Assembly (NCBI RefSeq): GCF_000004195.4
Contig: NC_030681.2
Span: forward strand, 86,677,539 to 86,741,538
Length of the DNA: 64,000 bases
Reading direction: 5' to 3'
Source of the DNA: Xenopus tropicalis
Taxonomy: Eukaryota > Chordata > Amphibia > Anura > Pipidae
Both the position numbers and the translations under genes were made by a program. The notes beneath the pieces were generated by a model. The model was not told the origin of the DNA and searched no databases. It saw only the letters and a program-made list of their open reading frames with translations. Of this stretch, positions 8,760-19,701 are shown in pieces. The stretch's first letter is position 1. The number at the start of each line of letters is the position of its first letter.

Positions 8760-9923
8760 GGAGTTAAAATGTGCTTTTCCAAAATTCAGGCTCTTTGTTG
8801 CCCCAGGGTATGTTTGTTTTTTGCAGCATACAAGTGCTTGGCCTCTTTGTATGGCTGTCTGCGTTTTTGCTAATCTTTATCATGATATTTATTGGACTGC
8901 TTGGTGGGTAACACAGAAACAAATTTAAAAAATGACAAATGCATAGTATTAGATTTAAATAGTGCTGAATTATACAGAAATTTCAGGATCCCCAGTGACA
9001 CATTTATTACTATCACATATGAGATTCTATGGAGAGGGTATGATCCCTTTTGATCCCATTTCAATCACCTTCCAATTTGAATATGGGAAACATGGGGTCA
9101 GAACCTGTGGCTATGTCTTATTTAATTGCATTTTATCAAAAACGTTTAGATTATGCAATTTGTCACTGTAAGTAATGTGCAAGCAATGTAGGGGCTTAAA
9201 AAACAACTCTTTACATTCCGCTGAATATCCTCTTTAAATCATCCATTGTTAAAGCATATACAGTATTTTTGTTATCTATATAAGCCCTAACACACACAAC
9301 ACTGTTATAGAATAAACAAAAGAACTGAACTATGGCTGAACTCAAGATATACTGGTAGAACAATACATTTCTAAAGCAATAAATACAACAAAATAACATC
9401 AGAGGCAGCTTGTGCCTGTTTAATGTTTTTTTTGTACTACAACAGCGAAAGGAGGTTCAGACATCTGCTGTTGTTGTTTCATTAAAGGAGATAATTAGTG
9501 AAACTCAGAAATACTAAAAGACATGTTACCTTTGACATTAAGGGGAATATTTTTAAAAGTGCATAATACATTTTTCACAAAAAAAGGGAAGAGCTAGATT
9601 CTGATTCTGCCAGATGCCAGAGGGGCTGCTGTGAGAAGCCGTACACAGTCACTATTTATTCGGCTGGGGGGCTCTTTGGGCCTCAATGTACTTAAAATGC
9701 AAGCGCCTATTTTAAGTTCCAGTCCAGACCTGATCGGCACTATGGGTGTGACAGAATCTGAAGTGAATGAGTACACAGGGATGTAATGTGACATACTCCA
9801 CATAATAAAAACCCGTAGGGCATGCCAGGAAAGGTACTAGAACTGAATGTACTGTATGCATAGTAGCTCTAGAAGCTCATCGATAATCAGCTACAGTTCA
9901 GGTATAAGGCAGTACATACCTTA

Positions 9924-10147
9924 CAGCAAGAAAACAAGGAGCATCCAGGCACTCAAGGATTCCACAAGGGCTTCAAAAATCAAAGTAAAAACAGTTTATT
10001 GAAAATTAGATTAAAAATTAGATTAAAAGTTCACTGGAGATATTGATTTCTTAATGTGATTTTTAATAATTTGTTTAGTTTTTACTTTGATTTTTGCAAC
10101 CCTTGTGAAATCCTTGAGTACCTGGATGACCAATGGTTTTTTTGCTG
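9924..10147. repeat. Palindromic MITE
   Basis: The left arm 9924-9990 contains CATCCAGGCACTCAAGGAT and TCAAAAATCAAAGTAAAAAC. The right arm 10081-10147 contains their near-exact reverse complements. About 90 bp of AT-rich sequence lies between. From 8760 to 9923 I see no recognisable feature. Confidence 0.75.
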
Positions 10148-10388
10148 CTGGTTAATCTGCTCCCTGAGCTGAAGATCTGGGGCTGATGCACCTGGATGAC
10201 CTTTCCTACATGGTGAATGTTCTCAAACAGATGTCTCCTGTGCCCCTACTTGCAGTGCATACCTCAACAAGTAAACTTAGATATGTTCTCTAGAAATGCT
10301 AGAGCAGAATAAGGGATGTAAGCGATGTTGTTTTACCTCTCACTCAATGCGCTTGTAAAGAGGTAAAATAAAGAATTTTACCTATAAT

Positions 10389-11009
10389 TGTAAATAGTTA
10401 CGTTAAGTGCAGGGCCAGCCAGCAGGTGGTGCCAAGTCCACCTGAGAGCCTATATTAGGCAGTGATTAGCTTGCAGTCTATCCTTTGGCCTAATAAGATC
10501 AGCGGACAAGCAGACGACACTGAGTAAGTCCAGGTGGCTGGAGCCTTACTAGGGTAGATAGAGAGGTAGAAGGAGAAACTAACGTTCTAGGAACAAGAGC
10601 TAGACAGGCTACCTAGTGAGGACAGTTTGGGTCCCCATGAGGAGTTAATATTTGGGTTAGAGTGCCAGTGGTGATTGTACATTAGATAAGGATTGTAAGT
10701 GGGTAGGATTAAGGTAGTGATGTAGAGTTGTAGAGAGACAGCTGTGTGAAGCTTGGGCACTGTAAGGAGATAGGGGTCCTGCGAGGCTTCAGGTGAGATA
10801 AGCTGTGTGAAGTATGTGTGTGACTCATTCTAGTGATATTATAAAACCTGGTTGGTTTACTCCAGTCTGTGCTGTTCTGCATACATAGGAGCCTGCAATA
10901 AAGTCAGTTCTGGTTCAGCTATCTTCATGTGCTCATGACTACTGTTTTTAGCAAAGGCCTAGACTGCTCCTGCAGGAAAGAGGTAACAACCCCAGGTACC
11001 AACTTTACA
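10389..11009 (+). mobile_element. Possible solo LTR or LTR-like retroelement remnant
   Basis: The segment starts TGTAAATAG and ends CTTTACA, and has the promoter-then-polyA layout of an LTR: TATAAAA at 10840-10846 and AATAAA at 10897-10902, about 50 nt apart. I could not find a matching target duplication, so the edges are uncertain. It may be an unrelated repeat. Confidence 0.4.
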
Positions 11010-11061
11010 TGCACCATGAGAACACAAAGGGGTTGAAATATTTTAATGGAATGTTGTAGTT

Positions 11062-11400
11062 AAAGGGGTTTAAGCCCCAAAACATGAATTTATGTCTACT
11101 TACATGTTTCTCTGAGCGGTTTTGTTATTTAAATGAATTTGCTGTTTTTGGAAAAGGTTCTGAGTTTGTAACAGCCAATAAGATGTTTGTTTTTAAACAG
11201 GTGACCTGTAAATGCTACCTGCTGATCAGTTGCTACTGGTTACTGCACCTGGGCAATTTATAAGGGACAACTTATAAGGAGTAACTGCTGAAACCAGCAA
11301 TTTTAAAGGGGCTGTTCACCTTCAAGTTAACGTTTAATATGTTATAGAATGGCCTATTCTTAGCAACTTTTCATTTGGTCTTCATCGATATTTTTATGTG
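11062..11400. repeat. T2/Kolobok-type TTAA MITE fragments
   Basis: TTAAAGGGGTTTAAGCC starts near 11062 and TTAAAGGGGCTGTTCACC starts at 11303. The second is a very common Xenopus MITE terminus, followed here by about 100 bp of its interior. Neither copy has a clear right end. From 11400 to 14239 I see only AT-rich sequence with no gene or convincing repeat. Confidence 0.65.
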
Positions 11401-14239
11401 ATCGAGTAGCATGGGGTTGGTTCTGGTTTGGTGAAATGCTACCAGAAAGATGTGAGATTTCTAAGAAACTTTGGATTTGGACCCAACAATTTTGTAGGTA
11501 CAATTCGACTTCCATTTATGTTTTGTGTGAAAGAATGCTGGCCTGTGCTTTTAATAAACCGACAGTCTAATTTTAGCAAACAGAAATTTATTAAGTTTAG
11601 TTTGTGGCTCAGATGAGCCAGTGTTTGTCTCCGTGTTATAGCGAGTGTTGGAGAACGTAGTAGTTACAACACTATTGCTAGCGAAAGGGCTGTTATTGGT
11701 CTGATCCTAATAAATGTGGCATGTATGCCTGCAAAAGCAATCATTGGTGTCTATGTTCCCTTCCTGACAGAGCAGTGCAATAGATCCCCAAAAGCTAATC
11801 CTCTTACAATATCTATAAATATATATAAAAATATATATACACACAATTGCCATTAAGAAAATGTGAGGTGACAGGTTTACAGGACAAAATGCACCAGTGG
11901 CAACTGTGTCTAAAATAAGCAAGAGCATTCATTAGTGACAACATTCCTATAATGGTTTCCAGAAACTGACAAACCAAATCATTCACTGCATGACAGTGAA
12001 GCTTGAATGTGTTTTATCCCATATGCTTCTGTTAAGTTGAGACCTACATGTTTACTGACATAGCAGTATGTATTTCTATGAGCAGTGCCCTATATTCCTA
12101 CTGGTTTCTTCTGTAACCTTAATTATTTCTTGTAAAGCTGCTTTTATTATAGACTCTGCTATGTAAATAAAAGATGAATTTGAGTGATGTTTGTGGGTGC
12201 AACTTTTTAATACTAAATCACATTCTTCCATTATTTCATTCCTGCACTGTCTCCATTTTAAAGTTAGCATACAAAGTATACATAGGACTAACACTAAAAG
12301 AATGATAAAATAAATAAAATTACAGTTAGCTTTTGGTAACTTTCTGGATAATTATGTATTAAAATTACATGTTAACTCACTCTAATAGACACACTATAAA
12401 TTTTCCTTTCTCATCCTTTCACCAACATTGCACCTTTCACCTTTCATGTTATTTTTACCTGCCAACTGCTATTGATTCACAGCATTAAAATACACCCTAC
12501 ATCCTTTGAACCAGGCAGAGTAGGAAGTGTAGCTGGGGGCATGGCCTGGGAGGGATTGCAGCATGTCTGTGAATAAAACAGGATTATATTGGGTGGAATA
12601 GGGGCATGGCTAAGTTACACCCAGTTTATACCGGTAATACTAAGTGGGTATCTCTGTAAAATAGTTCACAAGCTATCTTACTTTTTATAGATTTTATGAG
12701 ACCCTTCTTTGACATTTCAGTACTGAAAACACTAAAAAATTGCATTCATGGGTGATGCTACAATCCACTTCAAAGATCAAAAGGCAATTTTGATCTTATG
12801 ATATACTGTTGGGGTGTCTCACAGACACCTGGAATCCACAGCCGTATACTTCTGATTATTTGTGCTGAACTATAACCCAAAAATTTTTAATCAACTTCAA
12901 AGATTCCGACAGATCTCATAGCAGGTTGCTGGTTTTATTTTCCTTAATTCTCCCTTCTGGCCCAGATCTGAATGGAGGAATAAGCAAAAGAGTTAGGAGT
13001 TTTTACTCAATCTTTTGCCTAATCACTCAAATTACCAAACATTATGGGACAGAAAATGTGAAAATAAATGCACAGAATCTCGGATTCGTTTCTAGATTAG
13101 GTCTGAATCCAGCCTTTTTTTGAAGGATCCAGTTTTGTCCATGGTCCCGCCCAAACGGAATCCAAATCCTAATTAACATATGCTAACTAGCATTCGGGAG
13201 GGTTAAATGATAGGGGGGTAGGGCGGCAATTTTTCTGCTTTTTTTCTGTAGTATCCACCTTGGACTAGCTTGGGCTTGGATTACTAACTGACCCTTGGAA
13301 GTTCATAGTTGAGGTTTGTTCTTGTTTAACAGCATTCAGATGCTGGGCAGGTGGAGACAGCTTTAGCGCAAACTATGTTTGACAAGATGTGACCCTTATC
13401 AAACTGTTACTCTTTACTAGTCTTAATATTTGGCAAAAATACAGGTAGATGTTTACAGCCATGAATGGACATGACACGTGTGTAGTTGGAAAACAGTTTT
13501 GGTAATATTGTATAGAGAAATATATAGAGAGGTTGACTTCCATTACCCCTTTCTCATTATATAGTGAAGTAGTGAAGGTTACTGACAGTTTCAATACATT
13601 TTCAATGGAATTATTCTATAATAATGCAAATTTATACCAATAAGCAATAAGCATCTAGGACATATTTATTGATTTCATACACATAAGTAGTAATTCAAAT
13701 AGGTACAGTATGTTACACACACTTTGCAAATATTAGATGACAGTTGTAAAATGCTACCAGCACAAAATATTTCGTACTGACGGGTATGTTTGGCCTCAAT
13801 ATGTCTGACTGACTAAGTCACATAGGCAGGGTACATATTGCTGCCATTGGCAATATTATTGTATTATATAATGCAACACACTAGTCTAACATGCTTAGTT
13901 TATAAATTAACCTTGACAGGGGTCATCCTCTTGCTCTGAGTGATACCTCAATCAGAATGAATGTCCTTTAGGGCCAATCTTTTGCTGTAGCCTTAAGTTC
14001 TATAAAACTCAGAGTCAGTCCCAAAATACCTGTACTCCCTCTATTTTAATGTGTTGTGCATAATCAAAATCCTAATTTAAATATAGTTGAAGGATCAGCA
14101 TTCTTTTTAATGCAAACCCTATTATTTGTTCTCCATGCTTTATTTCCTACTATATTGCAATTATTATGATGGTATGTAATTCTTTAAATGAGCTGTAATT
14201 GTATCAATCCTCTTAACGTATTTTGCCAGACAATTGCAG

Positions 14240-14370
14240 TACAGGTATAGGATCCATTATTTAGAAATCTGTTATCCAGATTGCTCCAAATTACTGGAAG
14301 TCCATCTCCCATAGACTCCATTTTAATTAAATAATTGACATTTTAAAAAAATTCCCTTTTTCTCCATAAT
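14240..14370 (+). repeat. TACAGGTATAGG-family MITE, left part
   Basis: It starts TACAGGTATAGGATCC and carries the family interior (CTGTTATCCAGA, CCCATAGACTCCATTTTA). The right terminus is absent. Complete or longer copies lie at 40906-41115, 41758-42035, 45478-45705 and 59527-59858. Confidence 0.75.
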
Positions 14371-14379
14371 AATAACAAT

Positions 14380-14408
14380 GACAGACAATGACAGACAGAC
14401 ATACATAC

Positions 14409-14457
<49 letters not shown>

Positions 14458-14489
14458 CAGTAGACAGACAGACAGACAGACAGACAGAT

Positions 14490-14540
<51 letters not shown>

Positions 14541-14612
14541 GATAGATAGATAGATACTGTAGGTAAATAGATAAATGATAGATAGATAGATTGATAGATA
14601 GATAGATGATAG
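14380..14612. repeat. GATA/GACA compound microsatellite
   Basis: Long runs of GATA and a block of GACA units, broken by a few interruptions, fill this stretch. Open frames of Tyr-Leu-Ser-Ile repeats on the minus strand are consequences of the 4-bp repeat. Confidence 0.97.
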
Positions 14613-14657
14613 CAAACAAAGGGAAAGTTGTGCTCACCTCTAAATTTTTAAACCAGT

Positions 14658-15809
14658 ATATAACCCCAATTTCCCTCCTGGCATGGAACCAGGCGCCTTT
14701 GCTAGCTGGGATTGCTGGGGAGATAGAGCAACCAGAATAAGTGACCTCATTAAAGAAAACAAAATGATCCCACTAGCTGATATACAGAAAAGGTGGGGTA
14801 CTCACCCCAGAGATGTGTGGAAATACAATCAATTGCATCATTTTATATGCTCCTCGAAACAGAAAGACTGGAATAGGCCACTAACGGTGTGGGAAGACCC
14901 ACTAGATAAACAACAAAGGCTAGACAAGCCCTTATCAAAAATATACAAAGCATTAATAAGCACTTTATCTAATACTCCGAAACCCTTCTGTAAAGGTTGG
15001 GAGAAGGAGCTTAACGTAACGATCCCAGAGAATCTCTGGAATAGAATACTTAATTTGGCTCATAAAGCTTCTAGGGCATCACGTACTAGAGAGGCTATCT
15101 ATAAATTATTAACTAGATGGCACTACACCCCAGCTAAGCTCCATAAAATTTATTCAAGTAGCTCCAAGGTCTGCTGGAGGTGCAATACAGAAGAAGGCAC
15201 CCACTTACATATCTGGCTTACGTGCCCACTACTCCAGCCTTTCTGGCAAGAGGTAATAAATACTATTAATTTAGTAACCCAATTTTCACTTAAACTTGAA
15301 AATCAGTCATTAATCCTACTGTATACCATTCCCGACAAGAACATCACTCTTTCGGACCCTTTAATCTCCTGCAAGCAGCAAAATCTCTCATACCCAAGAA
15401 ATGGAAAAGCACTTCCCCCCCTTCCTACGAGGAATGGCTTACAAATGTAGAGGAAACCCGCAAAATGGAAGAAATAACTTTCATGGTACAAAACAATAGT
15501 TCATACTATTGGAAAATATGGTCCCCCTGGATTAATCACGTACGTAATTTATGAATCAAATGGTATTTGGTCAAAGATATTTAGTTAAGGCCATTTGCTA
15601 GGAATAAACAATGTCATTTTTGTCCATTGATAAAATGGTATGATATACTCTCATAAGCCAAAGTCTACCGCTTGTTAGTAGTAACTTATTGTCAGTTCTT
15701 GCTGTTACCTTCATCATACTAATTGTTGTAAATTTTGATTCCTCCCCCCTCCCTCCCTCTCCCTCTTTTCTTCTGTACCCCAAAAAATACAAAATAAATA
15801 AAGAATTGA
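14658..15809 (+). mobile_element. 5'-truncated L1/Tx1-type LINE with 17-bp target duplication
   Basis: The insert is flanked by TAAATTTTTAAACCAGT at 14641-14657 and 15810-15826, a perfect 17-bp duplication. The right end has an A-rich tail (AAAATACAAAATAAATAAAG). It contains only the C-terminal end of ORF2 plus a 3' UTR that includes a pyrimidine-rich run near 15745-15772. Long duplications and 5' truncation are the signature of target-primed reverse transcription. Confidence 0.93.
14661..15560 (+). pseudogene. L1 ORF2 C-terminal region, truncated and frameshifted
   Basis: The open frame from 14683 (codons already fit the family from about 14661, NPNFPPG) runs to 15450. It carries the L1 C-terminal zinc-type motif CWRCNTEEGTHLHIWLTC near residues 163-180 of the 255-codon frame, followed by PFWQEV, typical of L1 ORF2 after the RT. 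The endonuclease and RT are missing. Near 15365 the family sequence continues in another frame (QAAKSLIPKKW, then SYEEWL and WKIWSPW, to about 15555), so a small indel has shifted the frame. It cannot make an active enzyme. Confidence 0.85.
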
Positions 15810-15826
15810 TAAATTTTTAAACCAGT

Positions 15827-17050
15827 GGTTGCCAAAATCTGTTGAAAGAGGTGGAGGCAGGCTGGATGGCAGGGCCATTCTGCATCCACTATTGCACTAA
15901 GAGTTTCCCCACTGGGTATTGTACTAAAAAAAAAAACAGGGCACATATCATTTTATACACCATATACCATCATAAAGTGTTCCATATCTTGTTATTATTT
16001 TGAGCTGTTCAGCGTATTTATGGAATGGCTGGAGAAGGGACAGTCCGGGTATTAGTCATGGTCATTACATTCAGGGTTATGTCAATGCCTAAAGTGTTTT
16101 GCTGCAGGTTGTTGTTAGCTACAACATTATCCTGACCATTATGTCAGTATAGCCAGGGCGAATAATCCCAGTCCATTTATAGAATCTCAGTAATTAGCTT
16201 TTTTCAGACTGCTGCAGGTAAAAATTTGCCCAGTGGTTTGAAATGACCCCCATTGAGGGTTTGACATAAGGGGCATAGTTGCAGGGTTTAGGTACCTCAG
16301 GGTCCACTATATGCCAGTTGGCAGGATATTTTTAAGGGAATAAGCCGTATGTAGGATACTTAAGGGATGAAAAACGGGTTTTAGGAAGCAGTATATGAGA
16401 TGCCTGGCCTTACAAGTTATTTGGGTTAGTTTGAGGTAATGCTATTTAGGCTAACATTAGCATTCTTTGTGGGAATTTGGTATTGGTGAACTGGTGTTCC
16501 CATCAAAGCTGAAGGCAGGGGGCTTGTTTGTAAAAGATGCAAAGGTATCAGAGAATACTATTTATTTAAAGGTTAGGCATTCCAAGACCTTATAGGAAAA
16601 GGATGGCTAATGGTATTGTATTTGGGGGCCCAGTGTGCTCAGTTAATTTGACTGCAGAATATCTGTTGATGAGGTCAAAAGGGAAGTGCCCATTTTTAGT
16701 GCACTTAGACTCTTCTTCTTTGACAGGATATCAATTTGTATACATTTTCCATTCTTGTCTTGCTAATCTTCTCTGCCAGCAGCTTTATTTTGTATGCACT
16801 CATTACGGATAGAGGTGGCTACAGAAGCTACCATGTTAGGTTTATCTGAGGATGCAGTGAAGCAAGTAGGCAGGTGGGATTCAAAACATTTCAAAAGTTA
16901 TGTTTGTCCACATCTTATCATGTAATCTGGTTCCCAATCTCCCTCTCTGTAGTTCTCTTGTCAGACATTGCAATAATATGGTTGTAATAATATGGTTGTA
17001 CCTAGGCTGGTGTGTAGAGATGCAAGGGAAGTTACATAAGTCTGTTTTTA
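15827..17050. other. No recognisable feature
   Basis: AT-rich sequence without a convincing ORF, repeat terminus or RNA gene. Confidence 0.5.
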
Positions 17051-17089
17051 TTGGGCGCAAGGGGACTAGCAGTGAGGCACAGGGAGCTG

Positions 17090-17233
17090 AAAAAAGATAA
17101 CAAATTTCCACTTAGGAAGGATGGTGTGCATTTAAATAAAATTGGACTGAATATTCAGAATATTAATTTTCAGACGGCTATAGAAAAACTGGCCCTTGCA
17201 CTGGCCTTGCTGGGGCAGCAGCCTAGTGGGTGA
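17090..17233 (+). pseudogene. Possible CR1 ORF1 C-terminus (SGNH esterase end)
   Basis: The frame ends with FPLRKDGVHLNKIGLN, which resembles block V (D-x-x-H) of SGNH/GDSL-type esterases, a domain known in CR1 ORF1 proteins. It then runs through an Ala/Leu-rich tail and stops just as the RT segment begins in another frame. Upstream I cannot follow the domain. The assignment is an inference from a short motif plus position. Confidence 0.5.
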
Positions 17234-17820
17234 TCCAAGTAGATATAATCTATTTGGATTTTGCCAAAGCATTTGATACCGTTCCCCACAAACGACTGCT
17301 TTCTAAGCTAAGGTCTATTGGTCTTAGTGAAGTCGTTTGCACATGGATAGAAAACTGGCTACAGGATCGGGTACAGAGGGTGGTTGTTAATGGCACATTC
17401 TCTACTTGGAATAAGGTTCTCAGTGGGGTCCCTCAGGGTTCTGTACTGGGTCCACTTTTGTTTAATTTGTTCATAAATGACTTAGGGGAGGGTATTATGA
17501 GTAATGTATCAGTGTTTGCAGATGACACAAAACTCTGCAGACCAGTCAATTCTATCCAGGATGTGACATCCCTGCAGCAGGATCTTGACCAACTGGCAAT
17601 CTGGGCAGCTAAGAGGCAGATGAGATTTAATGTGGATAAATGTAAGGTCATGCACCTGGGATGTAAAAATATACAAGCCCCGTATACCCTTAATGGGACT
17701 GCACTAGGCAAATCCATAATGGAGAAGGACCTTGGAGTCCTTGTAGATAATAAACTTGGCTGTACAAGCAATGCCAGGCAGCAGCTGCAAGGGCAAAGAG
17801 CTGTATTAAAAGGGGTATAG
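17233..17820 (+). pseudogene. CR1 reverse transcriptase, central part
   Basis: The frame contains LDFAKAFDTVPH (RT motif A), [20 protein letters not shown] (motif B region) and FADDTKL (catalytic motif C), then DLGVLVDNKLG. After about 17760 small deletions (one base plus about nine bases relative to the 54.2-kb copy) break the frame. RT motifs upstream of A (the NYRPVS block) are absent because of the internal deletion. Confidence 0.88.
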
Positions 17821-18326
17821 ATTCATGGGAGGAGGGGGTTATTCTTCCCCTTTACAGAGCGCTGGTAAGGCCCCATCTAGAATATGTTGTTCAGTTTTGG
17901 TCTCCAGTGCTCAAACGGGACATTATTGAGTTAGAGAGGGTCCAGAGAAGGGCAACTAAGCTGGTAAAGGGTATGGAAAGTCTCAGTTATGAAGAAAGAC
18001 TGGCCAAGTTGGGTCTGTTTACACTGGAGAAGAGGCGCTTAAGAGGTGACATGATAACTATGTATAAATATATAAAGGGATCATATAATAACCTTTCTAA
18101 TGCTTTATTTACCAGTAGGTCCTTCCAACGGACACGAGGGCACCCACTCTGTTTAGAAGAAGGGAGGTTCCGTTTAAATATTCGGAAAGGATTTTTTACA
18201 GTGAGAGCTGTGAAGTTGTGGAATTCCCTCCCCGAATCAGTCGTGCTGGCTGATACATTATATAATTTTAAGAAGGGTCTGGATGGATTCTTAGCAAGTG
18301 AGGGAATACAGGGTTATGGGAGATAG
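17821..18326 (+). pseudogene. CR1 ORF2 C-terminal domain
   Basis: Downstream of the frame break the C-terminal part continues: [10 protein letters not shown] at about 17860, then the 139-codon frame at 17907-18326 with [29 protein letters not shown] and the conserved end FFTVRAVKLWNSLP...FKKGLDGFL. It stops at GYGR, within the first unit of the 41-bp tandem array. Confidence 0.88.
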
Positions 18327-18418
18327 CTCTCAGTACAAGTGAGGGAATACAGGGGTATGGGAGATAGCTCTCAGTACAAGTGAGGGAATACAGGGTTATG
18401 GGAGATAGCTCTTAGTAC
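18296..18418 (+). repeat. 41-bp tandem array in the CR1 3' UTR (3 units)
   Basis: The core AAGTGAGGGAATACAGGG repeats every 41 bp at 18296, 18337 and 18378. Units alternate between GGGTTATGG and GGGGTATGG (A-B-A). The related copy at 54697-54901 has five units and the one near 22536-22660 has three. Confidence 0.93.
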
Positions 18419-18613
18419 TAGTTGATCCAGGGACTGGTCCGATTGCCATCTTGGAGTCAGGAAGGAATTTTTTCCCCTCTGCGGCAAATTAGAGAGGCTT
18501 CAGATGGGGTTTTTTGCCTTCCTCTGGATCAACTAGTAGTTAGGCAGGTTATATATAGGCATTATGGTTGAACTTGATGGACGTATGTCTTTTTTCAACC
18601 CAACTTACTATGT

Positions 18614-19668
18614 CAGTGCTGTCCAACTTCTGTTGTACTGAGGGCCGGAATTTTTCCGACCTACGTGGTGGAGGGCCGATAATGGAAGCCAGTTTTGACC
18701 ACTCCCCTTTTTGAAACCGCACCCACTTGAAACCACACCCATGTTATCACATGACCATACCCATATTAATGGTTGTAGTACAGCAAAAACCTGCCATACT
18801 CTGCCTGCCCTACCCTGCCTTGGTGTGTGACATACTCTGCCTTCCCTACCCTGCCTGTGTGTGCCATACTCTGCCTTCCCTACCCTGCCTGTGTGTGCCA
18901 TACTTTTACTGTGTGTGCCATTCTTGGCTGGTTTGTGCCAAACTTGGCCTGTGTGTGCCATACTCTGCCTGCCCTACTCTGCCTGTGTGTGCCATACTCT
19001 GCCTTTCCTACCCTGCCTGTGTGTGCCATACTCTGCCTTCCCTACCCTGCCTGTGTGTGCCATACTTTTACTGTGTGTGCCATTCTTGGCTGGTTTGTGC
19101 CAAACTTGGCCTGTGTGTGCCATACTCTGCCTGCCCTACTCTGCCTGTGTGTGCCATACTCTGCCTTCCCTACCCTGCCTGTATGTGCCATACTCTGCTT
19201 GCCCTATGCTGCCTGTGTGTATGGCACACACAGGCAGCCTACAGTGACACAATGCTGGCACTGCTCCTACAGTCTGCACAATAACTATATATTAAAAAAC
19301 TTTTTAATTGCAGTACCACCTCAGTATATGTTCTTTTTGTAGTATGCAGGGACTATTTGTGGGTTTCTACTGCTCCTGAGGTGTGAAGAAGTGAACAATG
19401 GGGGTAATTACAGTCTGAGCCTGAGGTGTGAACAATGCAGAGGGTGAACAATGCAGAGATTAAAAGGTGTGAACAACACAGGGGATTACATATTTAAACA
19501 ATACAGCCTGATTACAGCCTGAATCTGAGGTGAGAACCATGCAGGGGGGGGCAGTTAATCACAGTACTGATACCATTTAAAGCTTACACAAGAGTAAACC
19601 ATCAAAGCAGCCAGACAGGTGGGGGGCCACACAGAGGGGGGTCGCGGGCCGCCAGTTGGACAGCACTG
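18614..19668. mobile_element. Non-autonomous hAT transposon inserted in the CR1 tail
   Basis: The 1055-bp element begins CAGTGCTGTCCAACT and ends with its reverse complement. TACTATGT stands on both sides (18606-18613 and 19669-19676), a perfect 8-bp hAT duplication, although the target was itself an 8-bp microsatellite. There is no transposase. The interior includes a tandem array at about 18790-19210. Confidence 0.92.
18790..19210. repeat. Tandem repeat with 162-bp higher-order period
   Basis: Variants of CTGTGTGTGCCATACTCTGCC recur every 30-35 bp. A larger block containing TACTTTTACTG and TTCTTGGCTGG recurs at 162 bp (18901 and 19063). Because 162 is a multiple of three and the units lack stops, three overlapping frames stay open on the plus strand (18727-19342); I do not consider them genes. 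Confidence 0.92.
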
Positions 19669-19701
19669 TACTATGTTACTATGTTACTATGTTACTATGT
19701 A
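19669..19701 (+). repeat. Displaced CR1 3' tail, TACTATGT units
   Basis: Four 8-bp units continue the CR1 tail interrupted at 18613. From about 19702 to 21728 there is little: a worn TACAGGTATAGG-family piece near 19890-19965 and no gene. Confidence 0.85.

Larger units (their letters stand above)
17085..18613 (+). mobile_element. CR1 LINE (family A), internally deleted, 3' end intact
   Basis: The element joins a possible ORF1 end (17085-17230) directly to the middle of the RT (17233 on), so about half of ORF2 is missing. The 3' end is typical of CR1: a GGTTGAACTTGATGGAC...TTTTTTCAACC stem region, then 8-bp TTACTATG units. Those units are split by a hAT element at 18614 and continue at 19669-19701. 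A 41-bp tandem array lies in the 3' UTR. Confidence 0.9.

Noticed and set aside
10389..11009. Complete solo LTR call
   Set aside because: TATA and polyA signals fit, but no matching 4-6 bp duplication was found at any TG...CA pair, so it is listed only as a possible remnant.
14323..14637. Two long minus-strand frames of Tyr/Leu/Ser/Ile repeats
   Set aside because: They are read-throughs of the GATA/GACA microsatellite, whose 4-bp unit gives open frames without coding meaning.
18727..19342. Three overlapping plus-strand frames of up to 185 codons, Cys/Pro-rich
   Set aside because: The same tandem array is open in all three frames and lies inside a non-autonomous hAT element; no start context or family similarity.
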